Shown here: positions 30,792-40,118 of the stretch, piece by piece | Position numbering within the stretch: position 1 is the first letter of the stretch | Layout: each line of letters opens with the position of its first letter | Source: Cohnella rhizosphaerae | GTDB taxonomy: Bacteria > Bacillota > Bacilli > Paenibacillales > Paenibacillaceae | Assembly: GCF_029525575.1 (NCBI RefSeq) | Contig: NZ_JAPDIA010000003.1 | Coordinates: forward strand, 922,214-986,213 | Direction: 5' to 3' | DNA: 64,000 nt | Made by a program: the position numbers and the translations under genes | Notes under the pieces: generated by a model | Told to the model about the DNA's origin: nothing | Seen by the model: only the letters and a program-made list of their open reading frames with translations | Databases searched by the model: none

Positions 30792-31572
30792 CTAGAGCCA
30801 TCTCACGCGGCCCTTGAACCGGTCGATGAAACGGTTGTTCCATTCGTCGCCGCCCGGGGCGTTCGCGCTCCGCCATACCGGTACCTCGATTCCTTTTTCC
30901 GCAAGAAGAGCTGCGGCAGTCATCATAAGCGCGTTCAGCAAAAAAGGCGTTGGCGAACGTGGACGTCGACCCCATCCGCGGCTCCAGCCCCCGGATCGGC
31001 AAGGCCGAATCGCCTGGCTTCACTTTGCTGTCCAGGTAATAGTCGCAGGCCTCGTATAGATTAAGACGGGACGGATGCCGCGCCGGGTGGTCTTTGGGGG
31101 TCGCATCGGCATGGCCGACCGAGGTGACGGCAATCGTGACGACGCCTCTGCGCTTCGCCTCCAGCGCCGCGTCGATACAGGCGGTGTTGATGCCGTAGGC
31201 GTTGGCGAGAATCAGGATGTCGCCCGGCCCGAGCCGATTGTCTTCGATGACGAGCTTGCCGTAGCCTGGCGTGCGCTCGACGGCCATCGAGCGGAGCGCG
31301 CCGTTCGAGATCATCGTGCCTTCGTCAAGAATGGCGCTGATGTGCATCAAGCCGCCGGCACGGAAGAAGATTTCCGTAGCGTTCATGTTGGAGTGCCCGC
31401 CGGGGCCGTACAGATAGACGAGCTTATCCTCCGCGATATGGTCGGCCAGCAATCCGGCCACCTCCAGCAGGCGGTCGCGGGGCTCGCTGCGAATCTCTTC
31501 GAGCAGACCCGTGATATACGTCAGGTATGCCCCCATGATGTCGTCCTGCGCGGACAGCGGTCGTTGGTTCAT
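30792..31572 (-). CDS. SIS-domain sugar isomerase-like protein, frameshifted
   Basis: A 259-residue protein after changing six A (30940-30945) to five; the corrected end reads LLNALMMTAAALLAEKG and stops at 30792. The SIS fold is seen in YLYGPGGHSNMNATEIFFRAGG and PGDILILANAYGINTACIDAALEAKRRG. ATG at 31572 follows AAAGGGAGG. Proteins of this type (UPF0309-like) bind phosphosugars as isomerases or sensors. Its position between nagB and a GH20 gene suggests amino-sugar phosphates, but no reaction can be assigned. Confidence 0.82.
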
Positions 31573-31715
31573 TTCGTTAACCTCCCTTTTCAAGTAAACT
31601 TCGGCGAATCGTTATCCGGCGCGCGGACCGGACGCATATCGTTCCGGTAGGCACGATGCGCGTCCGGATGCCGTCGCCGGTCCGTTCCTCAATTCCCTCC
31701 TTTGCCGGGTTCGTC

Positions 31716-32501
31716 TTAATCGGCCCGCTTGTAGGCGTAGCTGTCCGTGTCCGCGTACAGCACGCAGCTTTCGTGCCGACGAAGCGCGCTGGCCGGACAG
31801 GCCTCCTCGATCGGACCGTGGACCGCGCGGAGCACCGCTTGGCGTTTGCGCCGTCCGGGCACGATACATACGACATGCATGGCGGACAGTAAGGCGGGGA
31901 TGGTCATCGTGAGCGCATGCGTCGGCACGCGCGCAAGCGAGTCGAAGCATCCGTCGTTGACCTGCTGAACCCGGCAGTCGGCGTCGAGCTGGACGACTTT
32001 GGCCCAGCGCGGATCGTCAAAGTCGGCGGGCGGATCGTTGAAGGCCAGATGGCCGTTCTCGCCGATGCCGAGACAGACGATATCGATCGGGGCTTCGCGG
32101 AGAAGCGCCTCGTATCGAAGCGCTTCCTTTTCGGCGTCTTCGTTGGGGTTCATGAGATGGACGCGTCCGGGTCTGACCTTGTCGAACAGCCGCTCGTTCA
32201 AATATCGCGCGAACCGCTGCGGGGCGTCGGCAGGCAAGTCCAAGTACTCGTCCATGTGGAAGGCGGTGACGCGGCCCCAATCGATATCGGGCTCCGCGGC
32301 CAGCGCGTCGAGAAATTCGTTCTGCGAGGGCGCGGCCGCGAACACGACGCGAGCGCTTCGGCCGCCGGCAAGCAGCGCCCGCAGCTTGCCGGCGAAGTCG
32401 TCGCAAGCCGCCTGGCCGAGCTGCCCTCTGTCCGCGAATACCTGCGTCCGAAGATTGTCCTTTAACAGCGAATAAACGGGCAATAACATGGACTGACTCA
32501 A
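31716..32501 (-). CDS. nagB: Glucosamine-6-phosphate deaminase
   Basis: NagB converts glucosamine-6-phosphate to fructose-6-phosphate and ammonia. The 261-residue protein has FHMDEYLDL, the phosphate-binding and catalytic GIGENGHLAFNDPP, and the C-terminal region with ALTMTIPALL. The start lies in SQSMLLPVYS. It is the first gene of the four-gene minus-strand amino-sugar operon; nagA lies separately at 41.4 kb. Two GGTCAAAT words upstream (about 32,565-32,600 on the complement) could be regulatory. Confidence 0.88.
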   Translation of the reverse strand: MSQSMLLPVYSLLKDNLRTQVFADRGQLGQAACDDFAGKLRALLAGGRSARVVFAAAPSQNEFLDALAAEPDIDWGRVTAFHMDEYLDLPADAPQRFARYLNERLFDKVRPGRVHLMNPNEDAEKEALRYEALLREAPIDIVCLGIGENGHLAFNDPPADFDDPRWAKVVQLDADCRVQQVNDGCFDSLARVPTHALTMTIPALLSAMHVVCIVPGRRKRQAVLRAVHGPIEEACPASALRRHESCVLYADTDSYAYKRAD

Positions 32502-32731
32502 ATGCGTTCCTCCATTTCCATACAGGTGATTGCCCCTTGACTATAGCAAGGAGGCTCAAAAAAAATTTGACCTTTACCGGGTCTGATTTGACCGTTCGGC
32601 ATGGCGGCGGGGCTACTGGCTTGAAGAAGGCGCAGCTGGCTTGAATCGGTTAACGATGCGCGAATAGGGTAAATATAACAATCGCGGCCCGCTTAACGGC
32701 CGGCTGTTCACGACTTGGAGGGAAATGACGG

Positions 32732-33661
32732 ATGGACAACACATGGGGCGATCTGACGAACCCGACCGTAGACGAGCTCGAAAGACTGTCGGGCGTTCAT
32801 CCCGGCAGCAGGCGGGTGCATGCGAAGGGCATATGCTGCCGCGCCGCGTTCAAGCCGAGCGGATTGGCGGCGGGGCTTACGACTGCGGTGCATCTGCGCG
32901 AGCAGGGCGGGGAGGTCGAGGCGATCGTCCGTTTCTCGGGCAGCTCGTCCGATCCTTCGCTGGCCGATCTTATGTCCCCGGGCAAAGGAATGGCCGTGCG
33001 GTTCCAGCCGGCGGGAGGCGACGTCTCGGTGCTGACGGCCGTAAACGTCCCGGTTTTCTTCGCCAAGACGCCGTCCTCTTTTATTGACCTGATAAAGGAA
33101 GCGAATCGGCTCAAAGGAGGCGGCTTCGAAGCGATCGCCGCCGCAGCGGAGCTGGCCGCTCACTTCCCCGAGGCGCGCCACGCGATGGCGCATATCGGCA
33201 AACTGCGGCCTCCTGCGAGCTACGGCGCTTGCCGGTACTACGCCATCCATGCCTTCATGCTCGTCGACGCGGCGGGCAAGCGCCGGCCGGCCAAGTTCGA
33301 GTGGTTGCCTGAGCTGGAAGTCGAGACGTTGTCGCTCGGAGCGCTAAAGTCGCTGCCGGAAGACTATCTGGAGCGCGACGCGGCGGAACGATTGAAGCAT
33401 GCGCCGTTGCGCTTTCATTTAAATATCGTGCTGGGACAGGATGGCGATCCGACGGACGATCCCACCGTGCCGTGGCCGGACGGTCGGGAACGGATCGAGG
33501 GCGGCATCCTGGAGGTGACGGACGTCATCCCGGAGCCGGACGGACTGACGATGGATCCGACGGTAACGGGAGCGGGCATCGAGCCGTCGGACGATCCGAT
33601 CCTCAGGTTTCGCAGTCCCGTTTACCGGGAGTCGGCGCGCAGACGGGGTCGCGGCGAATAG
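32732..33661 (+). CDS. Catalase-family protein (short, SrpA-like)
   Basis: The 309-residue protein is shorter than true catalases (about 480) and matches the small catalase-related group. RRVHAKG carries the distal histidine region and VLTAVNVPVFFAKTP the conserved Asn-x-Pro segment. The proximal haem-tyrosine motif is not obvious. It could be a haem peroxidase of low activity. ATG at 32732 follows GGAGGG. No partner gene is adjacent; an ABC transporter follows on the same strand with its own promoter. Confidence 0.75.
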   Translation: MDNTWGDLTNPTVDELERLSGVHPGSRRVHAKGICCRAAFKPSGLAAGLTTAVHLREQGGEVEAIVRFSGSSSDPSLADLMSPGKGMAVRFQPAGGDVSVLTAVNVPVFFAKTPSSFIDLIKEANRLKGGGFEAIAAAAELAAHFPEARHAMAHIGKLRPPASYGACRYYAIHAFMLVDAAGKRRPAKFEWLPELEVETLSLGALKSLPEDYLERDAAERLKHAPLRFHLNIVLGQDGDPTDDPTVPWPDGRERIEGGILEVTDVIPEPDGLTMDPTVTGAGIEPSDDPILRFRSPVYRESARRRGRGE

Positions 33662-33717
33662 ATGGGCGTGGCTGCCATTTGCGGCTCGGGCCGCTTTTGT
33701 TTTGCGCTGCGCTTTCA

Positions 33718-33757
33718 TTGACGGATGAACGCTTTCACATTTAAACTGTAGTTTAAA
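33718..33757 (+). promoter_or_regulatory. Promoter with palindromic operator before the TrpX-like gene
   Basis: TTGACG (33718-33723) is a good -35. The -10 region (TAAACT) lies within the inverted repeat TTTAAAC TGTA GTTTAAA (33740-33757). A regulator binding the palindrome would block the promoter; the regulator is unknown. Confidence 0.45.
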
Positions 33758-33782
33758 CTCACAGGACAAGGGGCCAAAAACG

Positions 33783-34859
33783 ATGAAGAAAAAGATTTGG
33801 GCGTCCGCGCTTCTCTCGCTTGCCATGCTGGCGACGGCGGGCTGCGGCGCAAAGGACAACGGCAACAACGAAAATGGAGCCGCAAGCCCGTCGGCATCGC
33901 CATCGGCGAGCGCTTCGGCCAGCGCGTCCGCGCCTGCGGACGACAAGACTTACTCGATCGCGATCTCGCAGATCGTCGAGCACCCGTCGCTGGACGCGAC
34001 CCGCGAAGGCTTCATCGCCGCGTTGAAGGACGCCGGTCTCGAGGAAGGCAAGAACCTGAAGGTTTCTTTTAACAACGCGCAGGGCGACCCGAACACGAAC
34101 CTGTCGATCGGCCAGAAGATCGCATCGGAAAAGTACGATCTCGTCTTCGGCATCGCGACGCCGTCGGCCACCGCGCTGGCGCAGTACGTGAAAAATATGC
34201 CGATCCTGTTCGCGGCCGTCACCGATCCGCTCGACGCCAAGCTCGTATCGAACCTCGACAAGCCGGGCGGCAACATCTCCGGCATCTCCGACACGAACCC
34301 TGCCGCCGTACAGCAGCTGATGGATTTCATCGCCTCCGATTTTCCGAACGTGAAGAAGGTCGGCCTGGTCATCAACGAAGGCGAATCGAACGCCGTCGTC
34401 ATGGCGAAAAACGCCGAAGCGCAGCTCAAGAAGCACAATATCGAGCTGGTTAAGGCGCCGGTCACGAACACGTCGGAGGTCAAGCAGGCCGCTGAATCGC
34501 TCGTCGGACGCGCGGACGCGCTGTTCATCACGCTGGACAACACGGTCGTCAGCAGCGTCGACGCGATCATCAAGGTGGCCAACGACAACCACCTGCCGTT
34601 CTTCTCCAGCGACCGCGATACGGTCGAGAAGGGCGCCTTCGCCACTTACGGCTTCAAGTACTACGACCACGGCTATCAAGCCGGCCAGATGGCCGTCGAG
34701 GTGCTCAAGAACGGTGCCAATATCGGCGATATGAAGGTCGGCATGCAGGAGAAGCTCGACCTGATCCTGAACCTGAAGGCTGCCGAAGCCCAGGGCATCA
34801 CGGTTACGGACGACATGAAGAGCAAGGTGCAGGACACGGCCAACAATATTATCCAATAA
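33783..34859 (+). CDS. ABC transporter substrate-binding lipoprotein (TrpX family)
   Basis: A 358-residue lipoprotein with a lipobox ending TAGC (cysteine near residue 21) and a Ser/Ala linker. The domain of the pfam04392 type shows SIAISQIVEHPSLDATREGF, NAQGDPNTN and FAAVTDPLDAKLV. This family binds tryptophan, tyrosine or related compounds and pairs with a single-subunit permease and ATPase, as here. The exact ligand cannot be told by reading. It opens the three-gene operon. Confidence 0.88.
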   Translation: MKKKIWASALLSLAMLATAGCGAKDNGNNENGAASPSASPSASASASASAPADDKTYSIAISQIVEHPSLDATREGFIAALKDAGLEEGKNLKVSFNNAQGDPNTNLSIGQKIASEKYDLVFGIATPSATALAQYVKNMPILFAAVTDPLDAKLVSNLDKPGGNISGISDTNPAAVQQLMDFIASDFPNVKKVGLVINEGESNAVVMAKNAEAQLKKHNIELVKAPVTNTSEVKQAAESLVGRADALFITLDNTVVSSVDAIIKVANDNHLPFFSSDRDTVEKGAFATYGFKYYDHGYQAGQMAVEVLKNGANIGDMKVGMQEKLDLILNLKAAEAQGITVTDDMKSKVQDTANNIIQ

Positions 34860-34866
34860 AGAGTAG

Positions 34867-35818
34867 GTGTCGTCATTGTTCCATTCCCTGACCGGCGCAG
34901 TCGAGCTAGGACTTATGTATGCCTTGATGGCGCTCGGGGTATACATCACGTATCGCATCCTGGATTTCCCCGACCTGACCGTAGACGCCAGCTTCACGAC
35001 GGGAGCCGGCATCGCGGCGGTGATGATCTCGCATGGCCAGGCCCCGTGGCTCGCGACGCTGGCGGCCTTCGGCGGCGGTCTCGCGGCGGGCGTCTGCACG
35101 GGTCTGCTGCATACGAAAGGCAAGGTCAACGGCTTGCTTGCGGGCATCATCATGATGATCGCGCTGTACTCGATCAACATGCGGATCATGGGCAAGCCGA
35201 ACATCTCGCTGCTCGGCGAAAATACGCTGTTCTCGGGCATCGCCGCGCACGAATGGCATGATATTCGTCTTGCCTATATCGTCGTTCTGCTGCTCGTGGC
35301 GGCCGTCTTCAAGCTGCTGCTCGACGCCTTCCTCCATACGGACCTGGGGCTCGCGCTGCGCGCGACAGGGGACAACAAGCGCATGATCCGCAGCTTCGGC
35401 TCGAACACGGATCTGACGACGATCATCGGCGTCAGCCTGTCCAACGGACTCGTGGCGCTCTCGGGGGGCGCTGATCGCTCAGGACGGCGGCTCCGCCGAC
35501 ATCTCCATGGGTATCGGCATGATCGTCATCGGACTTGCGTCCGTCATCATCGGCGAAGCGCTGCTTGGACCGAAGCGCGTCTTCTGGGCGACGCTGGCCG
35601 TCGTCGTCGGTTCCGTCGCCTACCGTATCGTCTACGCGCTGGCGCTGCGCGCCGAGTGGCTGCATCTCAAGGTAACCGACCTCAAGCTGATCACGGCGGT
35701 CATCGTTATTCTGGCGCTCGTCATTCCGACGGCGAGCCGTTCGGCCAAGCAGAAGCAGCAGGCGAAGCGGCGCACGGCAGAGCTGACGGCCGGCATTCGC
35801 GGCAAGGAGGCGATCTGA
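34867..35818 (+). CDS. ABC transporter permease (TrpY-like), frameshifted
   Basis: About 316 residues with eight to ten membrane segments, of the branched-chain-type permease family seen in TrpXYZ systems (TYRILDFPDLTVDASFTTGA). A six-G run (35463-35468) holds one extra base; five G give VALSGALIAQDGGSADISMGIG. The start is GTG 34867 or TTG 34876; the latter has AGGTG six bases upstream. Its stop overlaps the next start (TGATG). The protein forms the membrane channel for the binding protein upstream. Confidence 0.88.
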
Positions 35819-36613
35819 TGCTGGAGCTCGCGCAAGTATCCAAGCTGTTCAACCCCGGGACGCCGGACGAGAAGATCGCGCTCATGGACATCAACCTGAA
35901 GCTGAACGAGGGCGACTTCGTCACGGTCATCGGCAGCAACGGGGCGGGCAAGTCCACCCTGATGAACATCATCTCCGGCGTCATGCAGCCGGACATCGGC
36001 GACGTGCTCATCGACGGGCAATCCGTCGCGGCGAAGTCCGAGTCCGAGCGCAGCCGATGGATCGGACGGGTGTTCCAGGATCCGATGGCGGGCACGGCGC
36101 CCAACATGACGATCGAGGAAAATCTGTCGATGGCCTACGCGCGCGGCAAGCCGCGAGGCTTCGGCTGGGCGGTGACGGGGCGCAAGCGAGCCCTGTTCAA
36201 GGAGGAGCTGAAGCGTCTTGGCATCGGTCTGGACGCCAGACTGCGCGCCAAGGTCGGCATGCTGTCCGGCGGCGAGCGGCAGGCGCTGAGCCTGCTCATG
36301 TCCACGTTCACGCGGCCGGGCATTCTGCTGCTCGACGAGCATACGGCCGCGCTCGATCCGGCGCGCGCGGAGCTGATCACCCGCCTCACCGAGGAGATCG
36401 TCCGCAGCATGAAGCTGACGACGCTCATGGTCACGCACAACATGGAGCAGGCCATTCGTCTGGGCAACCGGCTCATCATGATGGACAAGGGCCGCATCAT
36501 CCTCGACATCCCGCCCGAGCGCAAGCAGGACTTGACCGTGCAGAAGCTGCTCGGGGGAGTTCGAGCGCATCAGCGGCCACAAGCTGGCGGACGATCGGGT
36601 GGTATTGGGCTGA
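35818..36613 (+). CDS. ABC transporter ATP-binding protein (TrpZ-like), frameshifted near the end
   Basis: A 264-residue ATPase after changing five G (36553-36557) to four; the corrected end is LLGEFERISGHKLADDRVVLG. Walker A GSNGAGKST, signature LSGGERQAL, Walker B ILLLDEHTAALDP and the switch histidine in MVTHNM are all intact. The uncorrected frame keeps the catalytic core and alters only the last residues. A terminator follows. Confidence 0.92.
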
Positions 36614-36653
36614 GTCTGGGCGCGTAGTATGGCATGCCGGTTGGAAAAAGTAT

Positions 36654-36689
36654 AAGGGCGAAGCGGAAAAACGCTTCGTCCTTTTTTTT
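36654..36689 (+). terminator. Intrinsic terminator
   Basis: AAGGGCGAAGCG (36654-36665) pairs with CGCTTCGTCCTT (36672-36683), followed by a run of T. It ends the TrpXYZ-like operon. Confidence 0.88.
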
Positions 36690-36806
36690 GAACATGAAAA
36701 AAAGTATATATAGAAGCGCTAATTTTAAGCAGGGGGGCTGCTTTGGAGGGAGAGCGAGCGCAAATGGCGCTTGACTTGAGACGGTTGAGCCGGGGGGGAG
36801 GAGCGG

Positions 36807-36990
36807 TAAGTGTTCAAAAGCAGTTAATCGGCTCGCAACCCGAGGCTATTGAGGAAATAAGTGTTCAAACGCATTTATTTGGTTCAAAAACGGGTCAAAA
36901 CGTTCGAACACGAATAATTAATTGCGTTTCAACACTTAATCGCCCAAGGACGTCGTGATCGAGGAAATTAACTGCGTTTCAACATTTATT
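36807..36990. repeat. Nested inverted-repeat element, copy A
   Basis: Two forward words, TAAGTGTTCAAAAGCAGTTA (36807) and TAAGTGTTCAAACGCATTTA (36858), 51 bases apart, are followed by two reversed words starting TTAATTGCGTTTCAACA (36918) and TTAACTGCGTTTCAACA (36968), 50 apart. The second and third, and the first and fourth, can pair. A homologous element lies at 43033-43215. Confidence 0.85.
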
Positions 36991-37024
36991 TGATAAGCGG
37001 CGAGCGCATGCGTGCGTTCCCTAA

Positions 37025-37046
37025 CGCGATTTAGCAATAAATCGCG
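37025..37046 (+). other. Perfect hairpin with GCAA loop
   Basis: CGCGATTTA (37025-37033) and TAAATCGCG (37038-37046) enclose GCAA, a GNRA tetraloop. It lies between the repeat element and the riboswitch; it could be the 3-prime end of an unannotated transcript, though no T-run follows. Confidence 0.4.
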
Positions 37047-37203
37047 CCCGGACGCGCGCGACCGCGATAATGCAAGAGCCGCTCGCTTGTAACCGTTCTC
37101 TTGGCGCGCTAATCGGCCGCGGCGCTGTTTGAACTCCCGCGGCGGCATTTTACATGAAGACGGCGCGTGGCGTATGATTCAATTCGTCATTCAACATCCT
37201 AAT

Positions 37204-37337
37204 CGCTGAATCCCGCTGAAGCGGGAACGGGGGAACCAACCGGGTGCCGCGCATGCGCGCCCAGGGGTGAATCGCCTGGCCCGGCCAGGCGTAGGGCTGC
37301 TTGCCGAGCCCGAATCCGACAGCTAACCTCGCAAGCG
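37204..37337 (+). ncRNA. c-di-AMP (ydaO/yuaA) riboswitch
   Basis: The aptamer shows the family landmarks in order: CGCTGAAT, GGGGGAACCAA, GGGGTGAATCG, GTAGGG, CCGAATCCGACAGCTAACC and the closing CGCAAGCG, with CGCT and AGCG pairing. It precedes a terminator (37376-37409) and a KimA-type importer. In Bacillus the same aptamer turns off kimA when c-di-AMP is high. Confidence 0.95.
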
Positions 37338-37375
37338 TCCGGAAGAGGAGCCTGCGCCGCTATTCGCGTACGAAT

Positions 37376-37409
37376 AAGCTGCGGGAGACCCTTTCCTGCG
37401 GCTTTTTTT
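37376..37409 (+). terminator. Riboswitch expression-platform terminator
   Basis: AAGCTGCGGGA (37376-37386) pairs with TTCCTGCGGCTT (37393-37404), followed by seven T. It lies 40 bases after the aptamer and 44 before the kimA start, the place expected for c-di-AMP-controlled termination. Confidence 0.88.
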
Positions 37410-37452
37410 GATGCGCTTTGGCCCGTGCCGGAACAGCAAAGGAGATAACCCC

Positions 37453-39270
37453 ATGGTCAGCAAAGTGAAGCGGCTACTGATCGGCAGACCGATGAAAAGC
37501 GCGGAAATCGAGGGAGCGAAGCTGGGCAAATTCAAGGCGCTGGCCGTCTTGTCGTCCGATGCGCTGTCGTCCGTAGCGTACGGCACGGAGCAGATCCTGC
37601 TCGTGCTCATGGCGGCAGGCTTCGCGGCCGTCTGGTACTCGGTGCCGATCTCGCTGGCGGTGCTCGGACTCTTATTTATCCTTATTCTGTCTTATCGCCA
37701 GACCATATACGCCTATCCTGCGGGCGGCGGCGCCTACATCGTGGCCAAGGACAATCTCGGCGTCTCGACGGGGCTGCTGGCCGGCGGTTCGCTGCTGGTC
37801 GACTATATATTGACCGTGGCGGTCAGCTCGTCCGCAGGGACGGACGCGATCACGTCGGCCTTCCCGTCGCTGCACGAGCATCGCGTCCTGATCGCGCTCG
37901 TCATCATCCTCGTCCTCACCGTGATGAACCTTCGCGGCGTGACCGAATCCGCGTCCGTGCTCGCCACGCCGATCTACCTGTTCGTCGTCGCGATCTTCGT
38001 GCTCATCGCCGCGGGCATCGTCAAGTACGCGACGGGCGGCGCGCCCGCCCACGTGCCCGAATTCGGGGCAGCGGTATCCAACGTCAGCCTCTTCCTGCTC
38101 CTCAAGGCATTCAGCTCGGGCTGCTCCGCGCTCACGGGCGTCGAAGCGGTGTCCAACGCCATCCCCAACTTCAAAAAGCCGGCCGAGCGCAACGCCGCGG
38201 CGACCTTGATCATGATGGGCACGATACTGGGCGCGATGTTTATCGGCATCAGCCTGCTCGCCTACTGGTACGGCGTAGCGCCGGACGAGAAGCAGACCGT
38301 CGTCTCGCAGATCGCCGAATCGACCTTCGGACGTGGCGCCGTTTATTACGCCATTCAGGCGCTGACCGCGCTGATCCTCGTCCTGGCGGCGAACACGGCG
38401 TATTCCGCGTTTCCGCTGCTCGCGTTTATGCTGGCCAAGGACAAATACATGCCGCACGCCTTCATGGTTCGCGGCGACCGGCTGGGCTATTCCAACGGCA
38501 TCATTTTTCTCGGCGTATTCTCGGCGCTGCTGGTCATCATTTTCCACGGCAACACGGAAAACCTGATCCCGCTGTACGCGGTCGGCGTCTTCATCCCGTT
38601 CACGCTGTCGCAGCTCGGGATGATGGTCCGCTGGATCAAGCTGCGCCCGCCGGGCTGGACGACGCGCCTCGCGGTCAATACGATCGGCATGCTCACGACG
38701 CTCAGCATTACGCTCATCTTCATTTTTACCAAGTTCACGCACGTATGGATGGTGTTCGTTTTTCTGCCGATCGTCATGTGGACCTTCTTCGCCATCGCGC
38801 GCCACTATCGCAATACGGCCGACGAGCTCCGCATCGATCCGGCCGAGGAGAAGCCGTGCATCAAGGGCAGCACGATCGTCGTGCCGGTCGCCGGCGTCAC
38901 CCGCGTCGTCATGAACTCGCTCAGCTACGCCAAGTCGCTGACCGACAACGTCGTCGCCGTCTACGTCGGCTTCGACGACGAGGATATCGAGCGGATGGAG
39001 AAAAAGTGGGCGGAGTGGGACCCCGGCGTACGGCTCATCACGCTGAGGTCGAGCTACCGAAGCATCATCCGGCCGATTATGAAGTTCATCGACACGATCG
39101 AGTGGAAAACCGCCGAAACCGACCATATCACCGTCCTCATCCCGCAGTTCATCGCCAAGCACTGGTGGCAGCATATTTTGCACAATCAGTCGAGCCTGCT
39201 GCTCCGCGCTTACCTGTACAATCAGAAGGACGTCATCATCGCGACCGTGCCTTACCATTTAAGGCGTTAA
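37453..39270 (+). CDS. kimA: High-affinity potassium importer KimA
   Basis: An APC-superfamily K+/H+ symporter in Bacillus. The 605-residue length equals that of the family. ATG at 37453 follows GGAG. The start KRLLIGRPMKS, then LAVLSSDALSSVAYGTEQILL, AYPAGGGAYIVAKDNLG and SLLVDYILTVAVSSSAGTDAI, match KimA closely; about twelve membrane segments precede a cytoplasmic domain from about residue 460 (GSTIVVPVAGVTRVV). The c-di-AMP riboswitch directly upstream is the known regulator of this family and supports the name. Confidence 0.93.
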   Translation: MVSKVKRLLIGRPMKSAEIEGAKLGKFKALAVLSSDALSSVAYGTEQILLVLMAAGFAAVWYSVPISLAVLGLLFILILSYRQTIYAYPAGGGAYIVAKDNLGVSTGLLAGGSLLVDYILTVAVSSSAGTDAITSAFPSLHEHRVLIALVIILVLTVMNLRGVTESASVLATPIYLFVVAIFVLIAAGIVKYATGGAPAHVPEFGAAVSNVSLFLLLKAFSSGCSALTGVEAVSNAIPNFKKPAERNAAATLIMMGTILGAMFIGISLLAYWYGVAPDEKQTVVSQIAESTFGRGAVYYAIQALTALILVLAANTAYSAFPLLAFMLAKDKYMPHAFMVRGDRLGYSNGIIFLGVFSALLVIIFHGNTENLIPLYAVGVFIPFTLSQLGMMVRWIKLRPPGWTTRLAVNTIGMLTTLSITLIFIFTKFTHVWMVFVFLPIVMWTFFAIARHYRNTADELRIDPAEEKPCIKGSTIVVPVAGVTRVVMNSLSYAKSLTDNVVAVYVGFDDEDIERMEKKWAEWDPGVRLITLRSSYRSIIRPIMKFIDTIEWKTAETDHITVLIPQFIAKHWWQHILHNQSSLLLRAYLYNQKDVIIATVPYHLRR

Positions 39271-39314
39271 CGCGAGGGATTCGGCTGATCAAGATTTGCT
39301 GTCCGCGTCGCCGC

Positions 39315-40073
39315 TCAGGAGAGCTTGATGAGCTGGCCCCCGTCGACGACCATACAATGACCGGTCATATAGCGCGATTCGTCGCTGGCCATGAACAAGG
39401 CCGCCGCCGCGACATCCTCAGGCTGACCGACGCGCTTCATCGGGATCGTCTTCAGGTATTCCGCAATGGCGGGCGGGTTATCGATGAGCGGCTTCGTCAG
39501 TCGCGTCTCGATAAAACCGGGGCACAGCGCATTCACGCGAATGTCGTGCTCTGCCATTTCCAACGCCATGGACATCGCCAGCAAGTTAATGCCGCCCTTG
39601 GACGCGTTATAATGAACTTGATCCGCCTCGGCCGCCAAACCGTTGACGCTTGATATTTGAATAACGGAGCCCCCGTGTCCTTGCTTGACCATCTCCCGGC
39701 ATACGCGCTGGGATACGAGGAAGGTCCCCTTCAGATTGATCGCCATATGCAGGTCCCAATCCTCCTCCGTGATTTCCAGGAAGGGAGCGGTCCGATTAAT
39801 GCCTGCATTGTTCACGAGGATGTCGATGCGTCCCCAACGCCGCAGCACTTCAACCACCATCCTGTCGACATCGCTTTTCAACTGGACATCGGCTTCGATG
39901 GCCAGCGCTTGACCGCCCTGCTCTGCGATATCGGCAGCGGTTTGCCGCAGCGCTTCTTGGTCCCGATCGGATAGAGCAACTTTCGCGCCTTCTGCCGCGA
40001 AGCGGGTCGCGATTGCCCGACCGATCCCGCGGGAAGCGCCGGTTATCAGCGCGACTTTATGGCTCAGTCTCAT
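39315..40073 (-). CDS. Short-chain dehydrogenase/reductase (SDR)
   Basis: A 252-residue classical SDR with TGASRGIG (NAD(P) loop, residues 12-19), NNAG, the catalytic serine in QISSVNG, YNASK (Tyr-x3-Lys) and a FabG-like C-terminus ending GHCMVVDGGQLI. The substrate is unknown. It lies 45 bases after the D-threonine-aldolase-like gene and is probably in its operon; the pair could oxidise or interconvert a hydroxy acid or keto compound, but nothing in the sequence decides this. Confidence 0.88.
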   Translation of the reverse strand: MRLSHKVALITGASRGIGRAIATRFAAEGAKVALSDRDQEALRQTAADIAEQGGQALAIEADVQLKSDVDRMVVEVLRRWGRIDILVNNAGINRTAPFLEITEEDWDLHMAINLKGTFLVSQRVCREMVKQGHGGSVIQISSVNGLAAEADQVHYNASKGGINLLAMSMALEMAEHDIRVNALCPGFIETRLTKPLIDNPPAIAEYLKTIPMKRVGQPEDVAAAALFMASDESRYMTGHCMVVDGGQLIKLS

Positions 40074-40118
40074 TTTTTATCCCCTCCAATGCCATTTTCT
40101 GCAGCTTCACTGAACGGA

